64,000 bases of DNA from Actinomycetes bacterium (GCA_021796535.1 JAKABW010000009.1:28531-92530), one strand, 5' to 3'; shown: positions 34,840-44,799, counted from the stretch's first letter. Program-made: numbers and translations. The notes: generated by a model not told the origin, from the sequence alone.

Positions 34840-37800
34840 TTATCTCGTGTTTGGGTAGGCTTTAGCCGGTTTGGCGGCCATTTCTTCGTATTGTCGCCAC
34901 TTTCTGTCGACAGCCTCTTCCGCAAGTTTTAAGAGTATTTCGGATTCCTCGGGGTTGCTGCGGCTGAGGGCGTTGTAACGAATTTCTTCCAAAGCGTATT
35001 TTTTGAACGAAATTCTTTTTCTTGGGGAGTCTAAAAGAAAAGGCTTCTCTCCTTTGGACTGCAATACGGGATCGTATCTAAAAAGAGGCCAGTATCCGCT
35101 GGCTGTGGCCCGATATTGTTGTTCAAGACCGCACCTCATATCAATCCCGTGCGCTATACAATGGCTGTAAGCGATAATTAAAGAAGGTCCCGGGTAGGCT
35201 TCTGCTTCTCTGAAGGCAAGCAAAGTTTGTTTTTTATCAGCGCCCATGGCAACTTTTGACACATATACGTTGCCGTAAGATATGGCTTGCAATGCCAAAT
35301 CTTTTTTCTCCAGTTTTTTGCCTGATGCCGCAAATTTGGCTATGGACCCGAGAGGCGTGGACTTACTCATCTGCCCGCCGGTATTGGAGTAAACTTCTGT
35401 GTCCAAAACAAGGATGTTGACATTTCTGCCGGAGGCAAGCACGTGGTCCAAGCCTCCGGCCCCTATGTCGTAAGCCCAGCCGTCGCCGCCCACTATCCAA
35501 ACGCTTTTGCGCAATAAGGCATCTGCCACACTTTCCAGATCTCTGGCGCCGACAGAGTCGATTGCCGTCAATTTTTCTCTCAGGAGGTCTATTCTCTGAC
35601 GTTGCAATTCCAATTCCGATTCTGTTGCCTGGGGTGAGGATGTAATTTCAGCTACGAAACCGCTGCCTAAAAGTTCAGACAAATCCTGCAGGTGCCGCAG
35701 AGCTATGTTGTACTGGTGGTCTACGGCAAGTCTGATGCCCAAACCGAATTCGGCATTATCCTCAAACAGTGAATTTGACCAAGCCGGTCCCCGCCCGAAT
35801 TCGTTGGTGGTCCACGGAGTGGTGGGCAGGTTGCCACCATAGATGGATGAGCATCCTGTGGCATTGGCAATTATTGCCCGGTCGCCAAAGAGTTGGGACA
35901 GAAGTTTCAAGTAAGGAGTCTCTCCGCACCCGCTGCAGGCGCCGGAGAACTCAAACAGCGGTTTTAGGTATTGGGTTCCGCGGACCGTCGAGAAATCTAT
36001 TCTTTCTCTTCGCGGATAAGCTAAAGTTTCAAAAAAAGCCACATTTTCCTTTTCCTGCGCAAGGAGCGGCTCTTTGTCAACCAAATTGATTGCCTTGCTG
36101 TTTGTGGCGGATGTGACGGGGCAGGCTTCCACACAAAGTCCGCACCCGGTGCAGTCTTCGGAATAGACTTGCAGGGTGTACATCATGTCCGGCAAACCGC
36201 GCTCGATGAGCGGTGCTGATTTAAATTTAGCGGGCGCTCCGGCAATGTCTCGACTGTCGTAATACTTGCTTCTTATCACGCTGTGAGGACAAACAAAACT
36301 GCAATTGCCGCATTGTATGCAAATGTCGGGATCCCATTCGGCAACTATATCAGATATGTTTCTCTTCTCAAGGCAAGCTGTTCCGGTCGGCCAAGTTCCG
36401 TCCGCCGGGAGCAAACTGACTGGGAGATCCTCCCCCTCACCTTTCATTAACTTCAGAGTTACCCTATCGATAAAAGTATCCTCGCTTGCGACATAAGGGT
36501 CTGAATCGGAATCACGATAATCTTCATCTGAGGGTATCTCTACTTTTTCCAAATTCTCCAAAGCGGCTTCAATGGCAGCCAGGTTGGCATCCACAACCTT
36601 TTGTCCCCGCTTGCTGTAACTTTTGACGATATATTCCGCAATTTTTTTCTTGGCCGTATCGGTACCGATGATGTTGGATATGGCGAAAAAGCTTGTTTGC
36701 AGAATTATATTAATTCTTGATCCGAGCCCAAGTTCCCTTGCTATTTTTGTGGCATTGATGACATACAAGGAAATATTTTTCTCTCTCAGTCTTTTTTTAA
36801 TGCCGGCATCCAAATGAGCACACACTTCTTTTGCCGTATATGGCGAGTTGAGAAGTAAGGTTGAGGATTTATCGGCACGATCCAAAATTTCCTTGTTGCC
36901 CACCAAGTTGAATTGATGGCATCCGATAAAAGAAGCGTGTTCAATCAGATAGGGGGCTTTTATGGGAGATTTTCCGAATCGCAGATGCGATGCAGTTTGT
37001 GAGCCAGATTTTTTGGAGTCGTAAACAAAATATCCCTGTGCGTAATATCCCAGGGAGCCCAATATCTTAATGGTATTTTTATTGGCGCCTACGGTTCCGT
37101 CCGATCCCAAACCATAAAAAACAGCTTCTATGGTATCTGGCGATCTGGTTTCAAAATCTTTACTGTAGCGTATGCTGGAAAACGTAACATCATCATTGAT
37201 CCCGACGGTAAATCTGCGTTTTGGTGAATCCGAGTCCAGCGTGTCAAAGACGGCTTTCACCATTCCCGGAGTAAACTCTTTGGAAGACAGTCCGTAACGC
37301 CCGCCGATGACAGACGGTCGGGCATTACTGCTGACAAAGGACTCCGCTATCAGTGCTTCAATGTCTAAAAACAAAGGTTCTCCGAGCGAACCAGGTTCTT
37401 TCGTCCTGTCCAAAACGGCTATTTTTTCAACCGTAGGCGGCAAAGCTTCTATGATTTGCGCCGCCGGGAAAGGCCTGTAGAGCCTGATTGCCAAAAGACC
37501 GACTTTCTCTCCGAAGTTATTTAAGTACTGAACCGTTGTCGCCGTGGTTTCGATGGAAGAACCCATGGCGACAATGACTTTTGTCGCCGCAGGATCCCCG
37601 AAGTAGTCAACCAGATGGTATGACCTGTTTGTCAGTCCGGCAAAGTCGTCCATTGCCTCTTGGACAATACCCGGGGTTTTCTCATAGTAAATGTTTACGG
37701 CTTCGCGCGTTTGAAAGAATACGTCGGGGTTTTGGGAAGTGCCCCTGATAATTGGGTGTTCGGGAGACAAAGCACGCTTTCTGTTCTGATGTATCAAATC

Positions 37801-38382
37801 GATAGGCACCAATTGTCTGAGAACTTCATCTTCGATGTACTCTATGGTGTTGAGTTCGTGAGAGGTTCTGAATCCGTCAAAAAAATGGAGAAAAGGAATT
37901 TTTGATTTCAGGGTTGCCAATTGGGAGACTGCCGCAAGGTCATGAGCTTCTTGTACTGATGCGGATGCCAACATGGCTATTCCGGTCTGGCGTAGTGCCA
38001 TCACATCGGAATGATCTCCAAAAATCGACAGAGTCGAAGTCGCCAGGGAACGGGCCGCCACATGGATGACGGTTGAGGACAATTCTCCGGTTATTTTATA
38101 AATATCCGGAATCATTAACAATAAGCCTTGTGAAGCAGTAAAAGTTGTTCCGAGTGCGCCTCCCTGGAGTATGCCGTGCAAGGCCCCGGCAGCGCCTCCT
38201 TCGCTTTGCATTTCTATGACCTGGGGTATAGAGCCGTAGATATTCCTCTTTTTTTGGGTAGACCACTCATCCGTCAGTTCGGCCATGGGGGAAGATGGGG
38301 TAATTGGGTAAATGGCACAAAGTTCGTTTAGCCTATATGCCACCGAAGCCGCCGCTTCGTTTCCGTCTACTGTTATTTGCAT
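34840..38382 (-). CDS. nifJ: Pyruvate:ferredoxin (flavodoxin) oxidoreductase
   Basis: 1180 residues, all domains in one chain, the normal length. It oxidises pyruvate with CoA to acetyl-CoA and CO2, reducing ferredoxin or flavodoxin. The N-terminus YPITPSSPMAELTDEW binds TPP with the later GDGWAYDIGAGGLDHVL. The two-cluster insert has CIQCGNCSFVCPHSVIR and CTGCGLCVEACPV; the proximal cluster uses CSGCGETPYLKLL. All key cysteines are present. It starts three bases after the gltD-like gene. The enzyme is oxygen-sensitive in many bacteria, so it suggests low-oxygen metabolism. Confidence 0.97.
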   Translation of the reverse strand: MQITVDGNEAAASVAYRLNELCAIYPITPSSPMAELTDEWSTQKKRNIYGSIPQVIEMQSEGGAAGALHGILQGGALGTTFTASQGLLLMIPDIYKITGELSSTVIHVAARSLATSTLSIFGDHSDVMALRQTGIAMLASASVQEAHDLAAVSQLATLKSKIPFLHFFDGFRTSHELNTIEYIEDEVLRQLVPIDLIHQNRKRALSPEHPIIRGTSQNPDVFFQTREAVNIYYEKTPGIVQEAMDDFAGLTNRSYHLVDYFGDPAATKVIVAMGSSIETTATTVQYLNNFGEKVGLLAIRLYRPFPAAQIIEALPPTVEKIAVLDRTKEPGSLGEPLFLDIEALIAESFVSSNARPSVIGGRYGLSSKEFTPGMVKAVFDTLDSDSPKRRFTVGINDDVTFSSIRYSKDFETRSPDTIEAVFYGLGSDGTVGANKNTIKILGSLGYYAQGYFVYDSKKSGSQTASHLRFGKSPIKAPYLIEHASFIGCHQFNLVGNKEILDRADKSSTLLLNSPYTAKEVCAHLDAGIKKRLREKNISLYVINATKIARELGLGSRINIILQTSFFAISNIIGTDTAKKKIAEYIVKSYSKRGQKVVDANLAAIEAALENLEKVEIPSDEDYRDSDSDPYVASEDTFIDRVTLKLMKGEGEDLPVSLLPADGTWPTGTACLEKRNISDIVAEWDPDICIQCGNCSFVCPHSVIRSKYYDSRDIAGAPAKFKSAPLIERGLPDMMYTLQVYSEDCTGCGLCVEACPVTSATNSKAINLVDKEPLLAQEKENVAFFETLAYPRRERIDFSTVRGTQYLKPLFEFSGACSGCGETPYLKLLSQLFGDRAIIANATGCSSIYGGNLPTTPWTTNEFGRGPAWSNSLFEDNAEFGLGIRLAVDHQYNIALRHLQDLSELLGSGFVAEITSSPQATESELELQRQRIDLLREKLTAIDSVGARDLESVADALLRKSVWIVGGDGWAYDIGAGGLDHVLASGRNVNILVLDTEVYSNTGGQMSKSTPLGSIAKFAASGKKLEKKDLALQAISYGNVYVSKVAMGADKKQTLLAFREAEAYPGPSLIIAYSHCIAHGIDMRCGLEQQYRATASGYWPLFRYDPVLQSKGEKPFLLDSPRKRISFKKYALEEIRYNALSRSNPEESEILLKLAEEAVDRKWRQYEEMAAKPAKAYPNTR

Positions 38383-38385
38383 AAC

Positions 38386-40023
38386 CTAACCTTTCACATC
38401 CTCTACCATTTCAATGGCGTGCACCGGGCACTGTTCAAAACATGCTCTGCAACCTGTACACAAGTTGTAATCAAATTTGTAACGGTTACCTTTGCCGAGT
38501 TTTATAACTGCATGTTCGGGGCACGCGGCAAAGCAGCCGTCGCATTCAAAGCAATTGCCACACGATAAACAGCGTGCGGCTTCAAAGTGAGCCTCTTCCT
38601 CGGATAGAGTGGCGACCACCTCATCAAAATTTTTAACTCTATCCTGCGGGGATTTATGCTGAGGTTTTTCAGCAAGGAGGTCTTTGAAATACCAAAGATT
38701 CAAGTCTGATATATGAACAACATCATGTTTCCCGAGAAGTGTAAATTCATTTCCTGATAACCAGGTATCGATATTTTTTGCGGCTTTTTTGCCGTGCCCT
38801 ATGGCAATTGTGACGGTTTTTTCCGCCGGCACCATATCGCCGCCGGCAAAAATACCCGGATGGCCAGTCATCATTTGGTTATTTACGACAACGGTACCGT
38901 CGTTTTTAAACTCTATGCCTTGCACCGAAGCCAAAAAGTCTGTTTCACTGTTTTGGCCCAACGCAAGGATGACGCTGTCGGCGGAAACGGTCTCTTTTTT
39001 TCCGGTCGGTTTGGGTACGCCGTTTTCATCCAATTCCATGAGTTCCAACTCCATGCCTTTTTCCCCGAAGGCGGTAATGGTTCGCAACCAATGGATTTGG
39101 ACTCCCTCAAGAAGTGCCTCGTCGGCTTCTTCTTCGTGAGCCGGCATCTGCTCTCTGGTTCTTCTGTAGACGATTACGGTTTCTTCCGCACCAAGCCGTT
39201 TTGCCGTACGGGCGGCGTCCATGGCCGTATTGCCGCCGCCGTAAACCGCAACCTTGCGTCCTATGAGCGGCCTTTCTCCTTCTGCGACGTTGTGCAAGAA
39301 TTGGATGGCATCCACTATTTTTGAGGCGTCACGGGTGGGTATATTGACGCGTTTTGCCAGATGGGCACCCACGGCCACGAAAACGGCATCGAAACCGCCG
39401 CTTTCTTTTTCTTCCAAAACATCGTTGACTTTATGACTGAGTTTGAAACTCACGCCCAGCTCTTCCAGCCGGTTGATTTCAGCGTCGAGGACTTCCCTTG
39501 GCAGACGGTATGAAGGGATTCCGTACCTCATCATCCCCCCCGCTTGTTTGCCCGCGTCTCTGACTTCGACTTGGTGGCCGAGAAGTGTTAAGTGATAAGC
39601 GGCGGATAAACCGGAGGGACCGGCACCTATCACCAAAACCTTTTTGCCGGAGTTCTTCTTTGGCTTGACGAAAGAAAGTTTTTCCTTCAGGGCAAAATCG
39701 CCCACAAATCTTTCTACATTATGGACTCCTATCGACGTGTCCAAATCCTTACGGTTGCAGGCATCCTCGCACGGGTGATAGCACACCCTTCCGTGGACAG
39801 CAGGGAAAGGATTGTCTTTGGTGATTATTTCCCAAGCTTTTTGATAATTGTGCTGCTCTGTTTCATAGAGCCAAGCTTGGATATTTTCACCGGCGGGACA
39901 CGCTTGGTTGCAGGGCGGCAATAGATCCAGGTAAACAGGCTTAAAAGCCCTTACGGGCCCGCTTCTGTAGGTAGGTTCGGATAGGTTGGGTACGGTTGTG
40001 ATATCAAATGGCATGTCTGGCAC
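38386..40023 (-). CDS. GltD-like NAD(P)H:ferredoxin flavoprotein with extra 4Fe-4S domain
   Basis: 545 residues. The N-terminal Fe-S region has PPCNQACPAGENIQAWL and CYHPCEDACNRK. The FAD motif VLVIGAGPSGLSAAYHL and the NAD(P) motif AVYGGGNTAMDAARTAKR follow. The C-terminus adds a two-cluster ferredoxin with CLSCGNCFECDGCF and CTGCRACFEQCP. No glutamate synthase large subunit is nearby, so electron transfer between NAD(P)H and the ferredoxin used by the adjacent nifJ is the more likely job. First gene of the three-gene cluster. Confidence 0.9.
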   Translation of the reverse strand: MPDMPFDITTVPNLSEPTYRSGPVRAFKPVYLDLLPPCNQACPAGENIQAWLYETEQHNYQKAWEIITKDNPFPAVHGRVCYHPCEDACNRKDLDTSIGVHNVERFVGDFALKEKLSFVKPKKNSGKKVLVIGAGPSGLSAAYHLTLLGHQVEVRDAGKQAGGMMRYGIPSYRLPREVLDAEINRLEELGVSFKLSHKVNDVLEEKESGGFDAVFVAVGAHLAKRVNIPTRDASKIVDAIQFLHNVAEGERPLIGRKVAVYGGGNTAMDAARTAKRLGAEETVIVYRRTREQMPAHEEEADEALLEGVQIHWLRTITAFGEKGMELELMELDENGVPKPTGKKETVSADSVILALGQNSETDFLASVQGIEFKNDGTVVVNNQMMTGHPGIFAGGDMVPAEKTVTIAIGHGKKAAKNIDTWLSGNEFTLLGKHDVVHISDLNLWYFKDLLAEKPQHKSPQDRVKNFDEVVATLSEEEAHFEAARCLSCGNCFECDGCFAACPEHAVIKLGKGNRYKFDYNLCTGCRACFEQCPVHAIEMVEDVKG

Positions 40024-40321
40024 ATATTCAATTCTGTCAGTACTGAATATTGATCAATAGGGTCTAAAGGCAAAAGACCCGGTGCGCCGTACCCGAAGGG
40101 GTTATGAGTCGGAATTTCTGTAAACCGAGTGACTTATTAGGAGGTCTTGTACGAGCTCAAAGGCCATATTTGTTTTGGGTGCTTAAAAGTTTTACTTTTT
40201 GCGGCAAAATATCTGAAATTCCTACAAAGGCTATTTGTTTAACCGATAGGCAATCCTCTCCCTTCCCTTTAATCCGGCGATTTTTTGTCTGTCCAAAGTA
40301 TTGCATTTATGATGGTTAGAA
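40024..40321. other. Divergent intergenic region between gltD-like gene and ctaA
   Basis: Almost 300 bases separate two divergent transcription units. I see no additional gene, no riboswitch fold I recognise and no obvious dyad; promoters for both units must lie here. Confidence 0.5.
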
Positions 40322-41272
40322 GTGAAAAAAATCATAGTGTCGAAAAGATTATTTACAAACCTTTCTTTGGCTGTGGCAGTATGCTACGCGTTGCTGATTG
40401 CCACCGGCGGAGCGGTGCGTCTCACCGGTTCCGGACTCGGTTGCGCGGATTGGCCCACGTGTTCGGCCGGGCATCTGATCGCCTCCGATTCTTTCCATCC
40501 CTTGGTTGAGTTCTCCAACCGGATGGTTACGGTTGCTGTCAGCGTGGTAACCGTGGTTACGTTTCTGGCCTCTTTTTACAGAAATCCGCGTTCGCGTAAA
40601 CTGATTTTGCTGACGGGAATCATCTTTGCCGGTTTGGCGGGACAGGTTGTCGTGGGGGGCCTCCTTGTTTTGACAAAATTAAACCCCTACCTTGTCGCCC
40701 TGCATTTTCTCTTGACCATAGGAATTTTAGTCGTTGCCATATTTCTCTTTCACCTGTCGCGGCAAGCGAAAACATATAAAAAAACCCCTTTGGTGACGTC
40801 GGAAATTATCAATCTGACCCGCCTGCTGCTTCTGGTTTTGACCGCAGTTACCGCTGCCGGTACGATGGTAACCGGATCCGGTCCTCATGCCGGCGGGAAA
40901 GGGGCACAGCGCGTTCCCATTTCTTTTCGCGACATGGCTGAGTTGCACGCGGACTTAGTTCTTTTCCTGGCGGGATTGACCGTGGCATTGTGGTTTCTGG
41001 TCAAACAGGCACGGGTCGCCGGCTCCATTCAAAAGCGTTCCATGAAGTTGGTGGAAATTGTGGGACTGCAGGGTGTTATAGGCTACACCCAATACTTTTT
41101 ACACGACCAAACGGGATTGGTCGAGATCCACATGATAGGGGTAGCGTCACTGTGGGTTTTTCTGTTTTGGTTCTATCTTCAATTGTATAGTTATCAGCCC
41201 TTTGGTGATGCCGAATCACACCGGTTGGCGAACACGGGCTCCGAAGCGTTGGTCAATTCCGGAAACAATTAA
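40322..41272 (+). CDS. ctaA: Heme A synthase CtaA/COX15
   Basis: 316 residues from GTG, eight hydrophobic helices. Conserved segments are GGAVRLTGSGLGCADWPTC, HPLVEFSNRMVT (heme histidine), VALHFLLTIGI (histidine), TGSGPHAGG, and HADLVLFLAG near the second heme site. It oxidises heme O to heme A for aa3-type cytochrome oxidase, so the organism respires oxygen. No other oxidase gene is adjacent. Confidence 0.93.
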   Translation: MKKIIVSKRLFTNLSLAVAVCYALLIATGGAVRLTGSGLGCADWPTCSAGHLIASDSFHPLVEFSNRMVTVAVSVVTVVTFLASFYRNPRSRKLILLTGIIFAGLAGQVVVGGLLVLTKLNPYLVALHFLLTIGILVVAIFLFHLSRQAKTYKKTPLVTSEIINLTRLLLLVLTAVTAAGTMVTGSGPHAGGKGAQRVPISFRDMAELHADLVLFLAGLTVALWFLVKQARVAGSIQKRSMKLVEIVGLQGVIGYTQYFLHDQTGLVEIHMIGVASLWVFLFWFYLQLYSYQPFGDAESHRLANTGSEALVNSGNN

Positions 41273-41385
41273 AAACGGCACGGCCTTTTGCCCGACCCTC
41301 TTTGTTCTGAGCGGCTGAAAAAATTCAAAGGCTTATTTGCCGCATATACAAGCGCGCGCTTATTAAACTGATTAAATTGTAAATA

Positions 41386-41679
41386 ATGACTTTTGACAAA
41401 ACTGCGCTACCGGATTTAGAAGCCACCGCAGAGCAAATGGGTTCAAGTTTTGTGTGGATCGTGATCGTTTGGAATGACCCCATCAATTTAATGAGTTATG
41501 TAACGTACGTGTTCCAAAAGTTATTCGGATATTCGCAGGCCAAAGCTCAGAAGCTTATGCTTGATGTACACAATAAAGGCAGGGCGGTCGTTTCCAGCGG
41601 AACGCGCGAAAAGGCGGAATTGGACGTACTGCGTCTGCACGGTTACGGTTTGTGGGCTACACTTGAAAAATCGACGTGA
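41386..41679 (+). CDS. clpS: ATP-dependent Clp protease adaptor ClpS
   Basis: 97 residues. The substrate-binding segment [20 protein letters not shown] contains the Asn-Asp pair that contacts N-degrons. [14 protein letters not shown] and LWATLEKS complete the fold. It delivers N-end-rule substrates to ClpAP or ClpCP. Overlaps the DUF2017 gene by a few bases. Confidence 0.93.
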   Translation: MTFDKTALPDLEATAEQMGSSFVWIVIVWNDPINLMSYVTYVFQKLFGYSQAKAQKLMLDVHNKGRAVVSSGTREKAELDVLRLHGYGLWATLEKST

Positions 41680-42383
41680 TGAAAAAAAGATTTAAGCAGC
41701 TGCCCGACGGTAGATATTCCGTTCGATTACCTACCGAAGAGCGCGTGTTGTTAAAAATACTGCCCAATCAATTGCTTGACTCCCTAACGGTTTTATCGGA
41801 AGCGTTGTCCGGCAATACAGAAGAACACCCACTCGGGCAACCCGATGACAAAGTACCAGAAGACGAGGAAGACGCTCTTTTATATAAAGACAGTTTTTAT
41901 ACAATTGACGATTTTGAAATTCCAGAGGCCATCAAACGTCTTATACCGAAAGCGTATCCGCGCGATGAAAATGCCCAAAATGATTTTTCAGCCTTGACGG
42001 TTGCCAATCTTTTGGGAGAACATGTCGACAATTTAACTTTACTCATGTCGAGTATCTCAAACCAATACCTTACGGCCGACGAACTACACAAGTGGATGGT
42101 TGCCCTCAATGATTTACGTTTGGTTATAGGCACGACCATCGGCGTGACGGAAAATTCCTCGCTGCCCGACTACAACGATCCGAGTATCTCCCAGTGGATT
42201 GCTTACAGCTACCTGACGGAACTGGTTGAAGACATAGTATCGGTACTGTTCAATGAACTTCCCGATGTCGAAGAAAGCGAAGACCCGGCGTTGCCGGAAG
42301 ACCCATGGGGGGAGCCGCCGGGAGGCATGAGGTGGGACGGTACGGTAAAACCCGATCAACAGGGTCCGTTTTTTCAAAATTAA
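41676..42383 (+). CDS. DUF2017 family protein
   Basis: 235 residues. Start is GTG at 41676 or the adjoining ATG at 41679, overlapping the clpS stop. Recognised by position behind clpS and by the features [16 protein letters not shown] and [18 protein letters not shown] (the conserved arginine-x-P-x-AY region), then [11 protein letters not shown]. Strongly acidic middle and end. Actinobacterial family of unknown function, nearly always beside clpS, so a link to N-end-rule proteolysis is inferred. Confidence 0.85.
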   Translation: MMKKRFKQLPDGRYSVRLPTEERVLLKILPNQLLDSLTVLSEALSGNTEEHPLGQPDDKVPEDEEDALLYKDSFYTIDDFEIPEAIKRLIPKAYPRDENAQNDFSALTVANLLGEHVDNLTLLMSSISNQYLTADELHKWMVALNDLRLVIGTTIGVTENSSLPDYNDPSISQWIAYSYLTELVEDIVSVLFNELPDVEESEDPALPEDPWGEPPGGMRWDGTVKPDQQGPFFQN

Positions 42384-42476
42384 TATTTAATAAGTCATAT
42401 CGGTCTGCTTCATAACTAAGGTGTATATGTATTATGGATAAAATTTTATTCGGCAGTCTGCCCTTTCGGTAACCGT

Positions 42477-43841
42477 GTGACTTCTATGGCTAAAGCTCGC
42501 ATTTTGGCATTGATGGGCTCCGGAGAAATAGCCCCCAAATTGGTGAAAACACACAGGGAAATAATCACCAAATTCCATAATCCGAAAATAGTATTAATTG
42601 CCACTCCGTATAGGTTTCAGGAAAATGTGAAAGAACTGTCGGAAAAAATTATTGATTTTTTTCGGGTAAGCCTCTTGTCTGAAGTAATACCGGTGGATCT
42701 GCCTGACGGCAAAGACGATTCATACAGTTACGTTCTTCCGGAACTTGACGATGACTTAAAATACAACAAGTTATTAAAGGAAGCCGATATCGTTTTTTCG
42801 GGCCCGGGGAGTCCCAGTTATGCTCTATATAGGTGGCAAAAGAGTTTAACTAAAGACCTGCTGACGGAAAAATTATTAAATGGCGGTGCTGTGGTTTTTT
42901 CAAGCGCAGCGGTTTTGACACTGGGAGCCTACAGTGTTCCGGTCTATGAAATTTATAAAGCCGGGGAAGCGCCGAAATGGTTAAAAGGATTAAATATTTT
43001 AGAGGCGATAGGCATTCGAGCAGCCCTTATTCCTCACTATAATAATGCGGAAGGTGGGACGCACGACACCAGATTTTGTTACCTGGGGGAACGTCGACTT
43101 GCTTTTTTAGAAGATCAATTGCCCCGTGACACAGTAATTTTGGGTATCGACGAACACACGTGCCTGTCGGTAGATTTGGATGAATCCGCCGTCAAAGTGA
43201 GCGGTTTGGGTAATGTCACCGTCAGGTACAGAGGTGAATCCCGCATAATAAATACCGGCACAACTTTGAAACTCGACGGTTTGCGGGAAATAATTTCCTC
43301 TCTGATGCCGGACGGCAAAGAAGACCCCTTTTCTCGCAAGGTATTTTCTGGTCGGCAACACCAAGAGACAACCGAATTTGAGCAAACCGGCTTGCATGAC
43401 AATGGAGTGAATGCTGACAACCGAGGCGCGGATACCGAACTCCGAGAGGTATTTTTGGGGTTTGAAGAAGAGTTTGTCCACTCGCTAAATGAAAAAGATG
43501 CCGATAAAATTTTTTCCGTATTGAGTGAAGCTTTAAATTTTCTCATGAGCGCCTTTTTGGCAGCCGATCCGCTTGCCGAAGAAAGCATAAAGTTTGCTTT
43601 GAATAAACTAAAAAGCAGGTTTTTGCTTCTTCTTCGAGAGCTTGTCTCTTGTGCCAAGAATGGCTTTGTCGACAAAAAAATACTTTACGCTCCTCTCGTG
43701 AACGGTTTGATTGCAATGCGCAATGAGGCAAGAGACGCCAATCTTTATCATGAGGCAGATAGACTGAGGGATATTTTATTGTCGGCAGGGATCCAGATCC
43801 AAGATACAGCCGACATTACAACTTGGAACTTTAAAGACTAA
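42477..43841 (+). CDS. Peptidase S51-like domain fused to cysteinyl-tRNA-synthetase-like tail
   Basis: 454 residues. The first part (about 5-280) begins ILALMGSGEIAPKLVKTHRE and has IVLIATPYRFQ, FSGPGSPSYALYRWQ and VVFSSAAVLTLGAY, the nucleophile-elbow layout of the S51/type 1 glutamine-amidotransferase-like group, with a later PHYNNAEGG. A polar linker (about 295-325) leads to a helical C-terminus resembling the anticodon-proximal end of CysS (LIAMRNEARDANLYHEADRL, IQIQDTADITTWNF). No KMSKS or HIGH motifs, so not a synthetase. It lies upstream of three tRNA genes. Function unknown. Confidence 0.75.
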   Translation: MTSMAKARILALMGSGEIAPKLVKTHREIITKFHNPKIVLIATPYRFQENVKELSEKIIDFFRVSLLSEVIPVDLPDGKDDSYSYVLPELDDDLKYNKLLKEADIVFSGPGSPSYALYRWQKSLTKDLLTEKLLNGGAVVFSSAAVLTLGAYSVPVYEIYKAGEAPKWLKGLNILEAIGIRAALIPHYNNAEGGTHDTRFCYLGERRLAFLEDQLPRDTVILGIDEHTCLSVDLDESAVKVSGLGNVTVRYRGESRIINTGTTLKLDGLREIISSLMPDGKEDPFSRKVFSGRQHQETTEFEQTGLHDNGVNADNRGADTELREVFLGFEEEFVHSLNEKDADKIFSVLSEALNFLMSAFLAADPLAEESIKFALNKLKSRFLLLLRELVSCAKNGFVDKKILYAPLVNGLIAMRNEARDANLYHEADRLRDILLSAGIQIQDTADITTWNFKD

Positions 43842-43958
43842 GAAGAAGCGGTGGCTTGTGATGCAAAAACACGCCGACTGTAGGATTAGTGGCCAAATTA
43901 AGCCGTCTTGATAAATCGATACTGTTTAAACTGCTAATCTCTATTTAGTCATTAACCG

Positions 43959-44034
43959 GCCCCCATCGTCTAGAGGCCTAGGACGTCGCCCTTTCAAGGC
44001 GGAAGCACGGGTCCGAATCCCGTTGGGGGTGCCA
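43959..44034 (+). tRNA. tRNA-Glu (TTC)
   Basis: Acceptor GCCCCCA/TGGGGGT, anticodon loop CTTTCAA (TTC at 43993-43995), T loop TCCGAAT, discriminator G and encoded CCA at 44032-44034. It is the only one of the four tRNAs here with CCA in the DNA. Confidence 0.96.
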
Positions 44035-44129
44035 ACCGTACCGCCTTACGAGATCAGGAATTATTACCCCTGATGTCGTAAGGTTGCCGTCAGAGTAGAT
44101 TAGTGCAGCATAAACTATCTAAATACTTA

Positions 44130-44463
44130 AAGCCCAGAAAGAAAGTTACTGGCAGGCAGATGTTGAAAAGTTATTTTCGATTGCCTCAGGCTGGGATGCA
44201 AAAGAGTTTTTCATGGCCAATCCGTCAGTAGTGTTTGATGCGAAGCCACGATAATAAAGAGCGTCGCGGCAAAAGCGCTTTCGATCAGCGAAGAGCAGCC
44301 AATTGTTCAGATCAGCCGTCACGAAGACCGGTATTATAAATTATCGATTAAAGAGGAAAGCGGCGTAAGCCAGGTATTGGCGGAGTTGCTGTCCGGTACC
44401 ACTTCTTATGAAATTTTTAAGATGAGCTTTTATTTTTTGATTAGCAAAAAATACAAAAAATAA
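44130..44463 (+). pseudogene. Broken coding remnant between tRNA-Glu and tRNA-Asp
   Basis: Two neighbouring frames read like protein: KESYWQADVEKLFSIASGWD (about 44142-44250, ended by TAA TAA), then ALSISEEQPIVQISRHEDRY and LKMSFYF-type residues up to TAA at 44461-44463. They look like one gene broken by a frameshift. The family is not recognised. The rest of the 496-base gap between the tRNAs holds nothing I can name. Confidence 0.3.
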
Positions 44464-44530
44464 CTTTTTAAGGTGCTACTTTTAAACAACAGATATGAGG
44501 CGTCATTTACTGGCACCCCATATAAAGTAA

Positions 44531-44605
44531 GGACCTGTGGTGCAGCTCGGAGTGCACGCCGGCCTGTCAAGCCGGAGGTCGCGGGTTCAAATCCCGTCAG
44601 GTCCG
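44531..44605 (+). tRNA. tRNA-Asp (GTC)
   Basis: Acceptor GGACCTG/CAGGTCC, anticodon loop CTGTCAA, T arm GCGGGTTCAAATCCCGT, discriminator G. CCA not encoded. 43 bases upstream of tRNA-Phe. Confidence 0.95.
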
Positions 44606-44648
44606 CTACAACTTTGACGGATACTTGTTTTCTGTGTCCGCCAAGTAT

Positions 44649-44721
44649 GGTCGGGTAGCTCAGTTGGCAGAGCGCGCGCCTGAAAAGCGTGAGGTCACCG
44701 GATCGACGCCGGTCCCGACCA
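44649..44721 (+). tRNA. tRNA-Phe (GAA)
   Basis: Acceptor GGTCGGG/CCCGACC, anticodon loop CTGAAAA (GAA), D loop with TTGG, discriminator A, no encoded CCA. The T loop reads ATCGACG, so position 54 is A in place of the near-universal T; stems are otherwise well paired. Confidence 0.94.
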
Positions 44722-44799
44722 CAAATTTTTTAACCAAATTTCCCCGTTAAGGCCATTACGGGAGTGTTTTGTCCGGGAAAACCGACGTATATATTCGAT

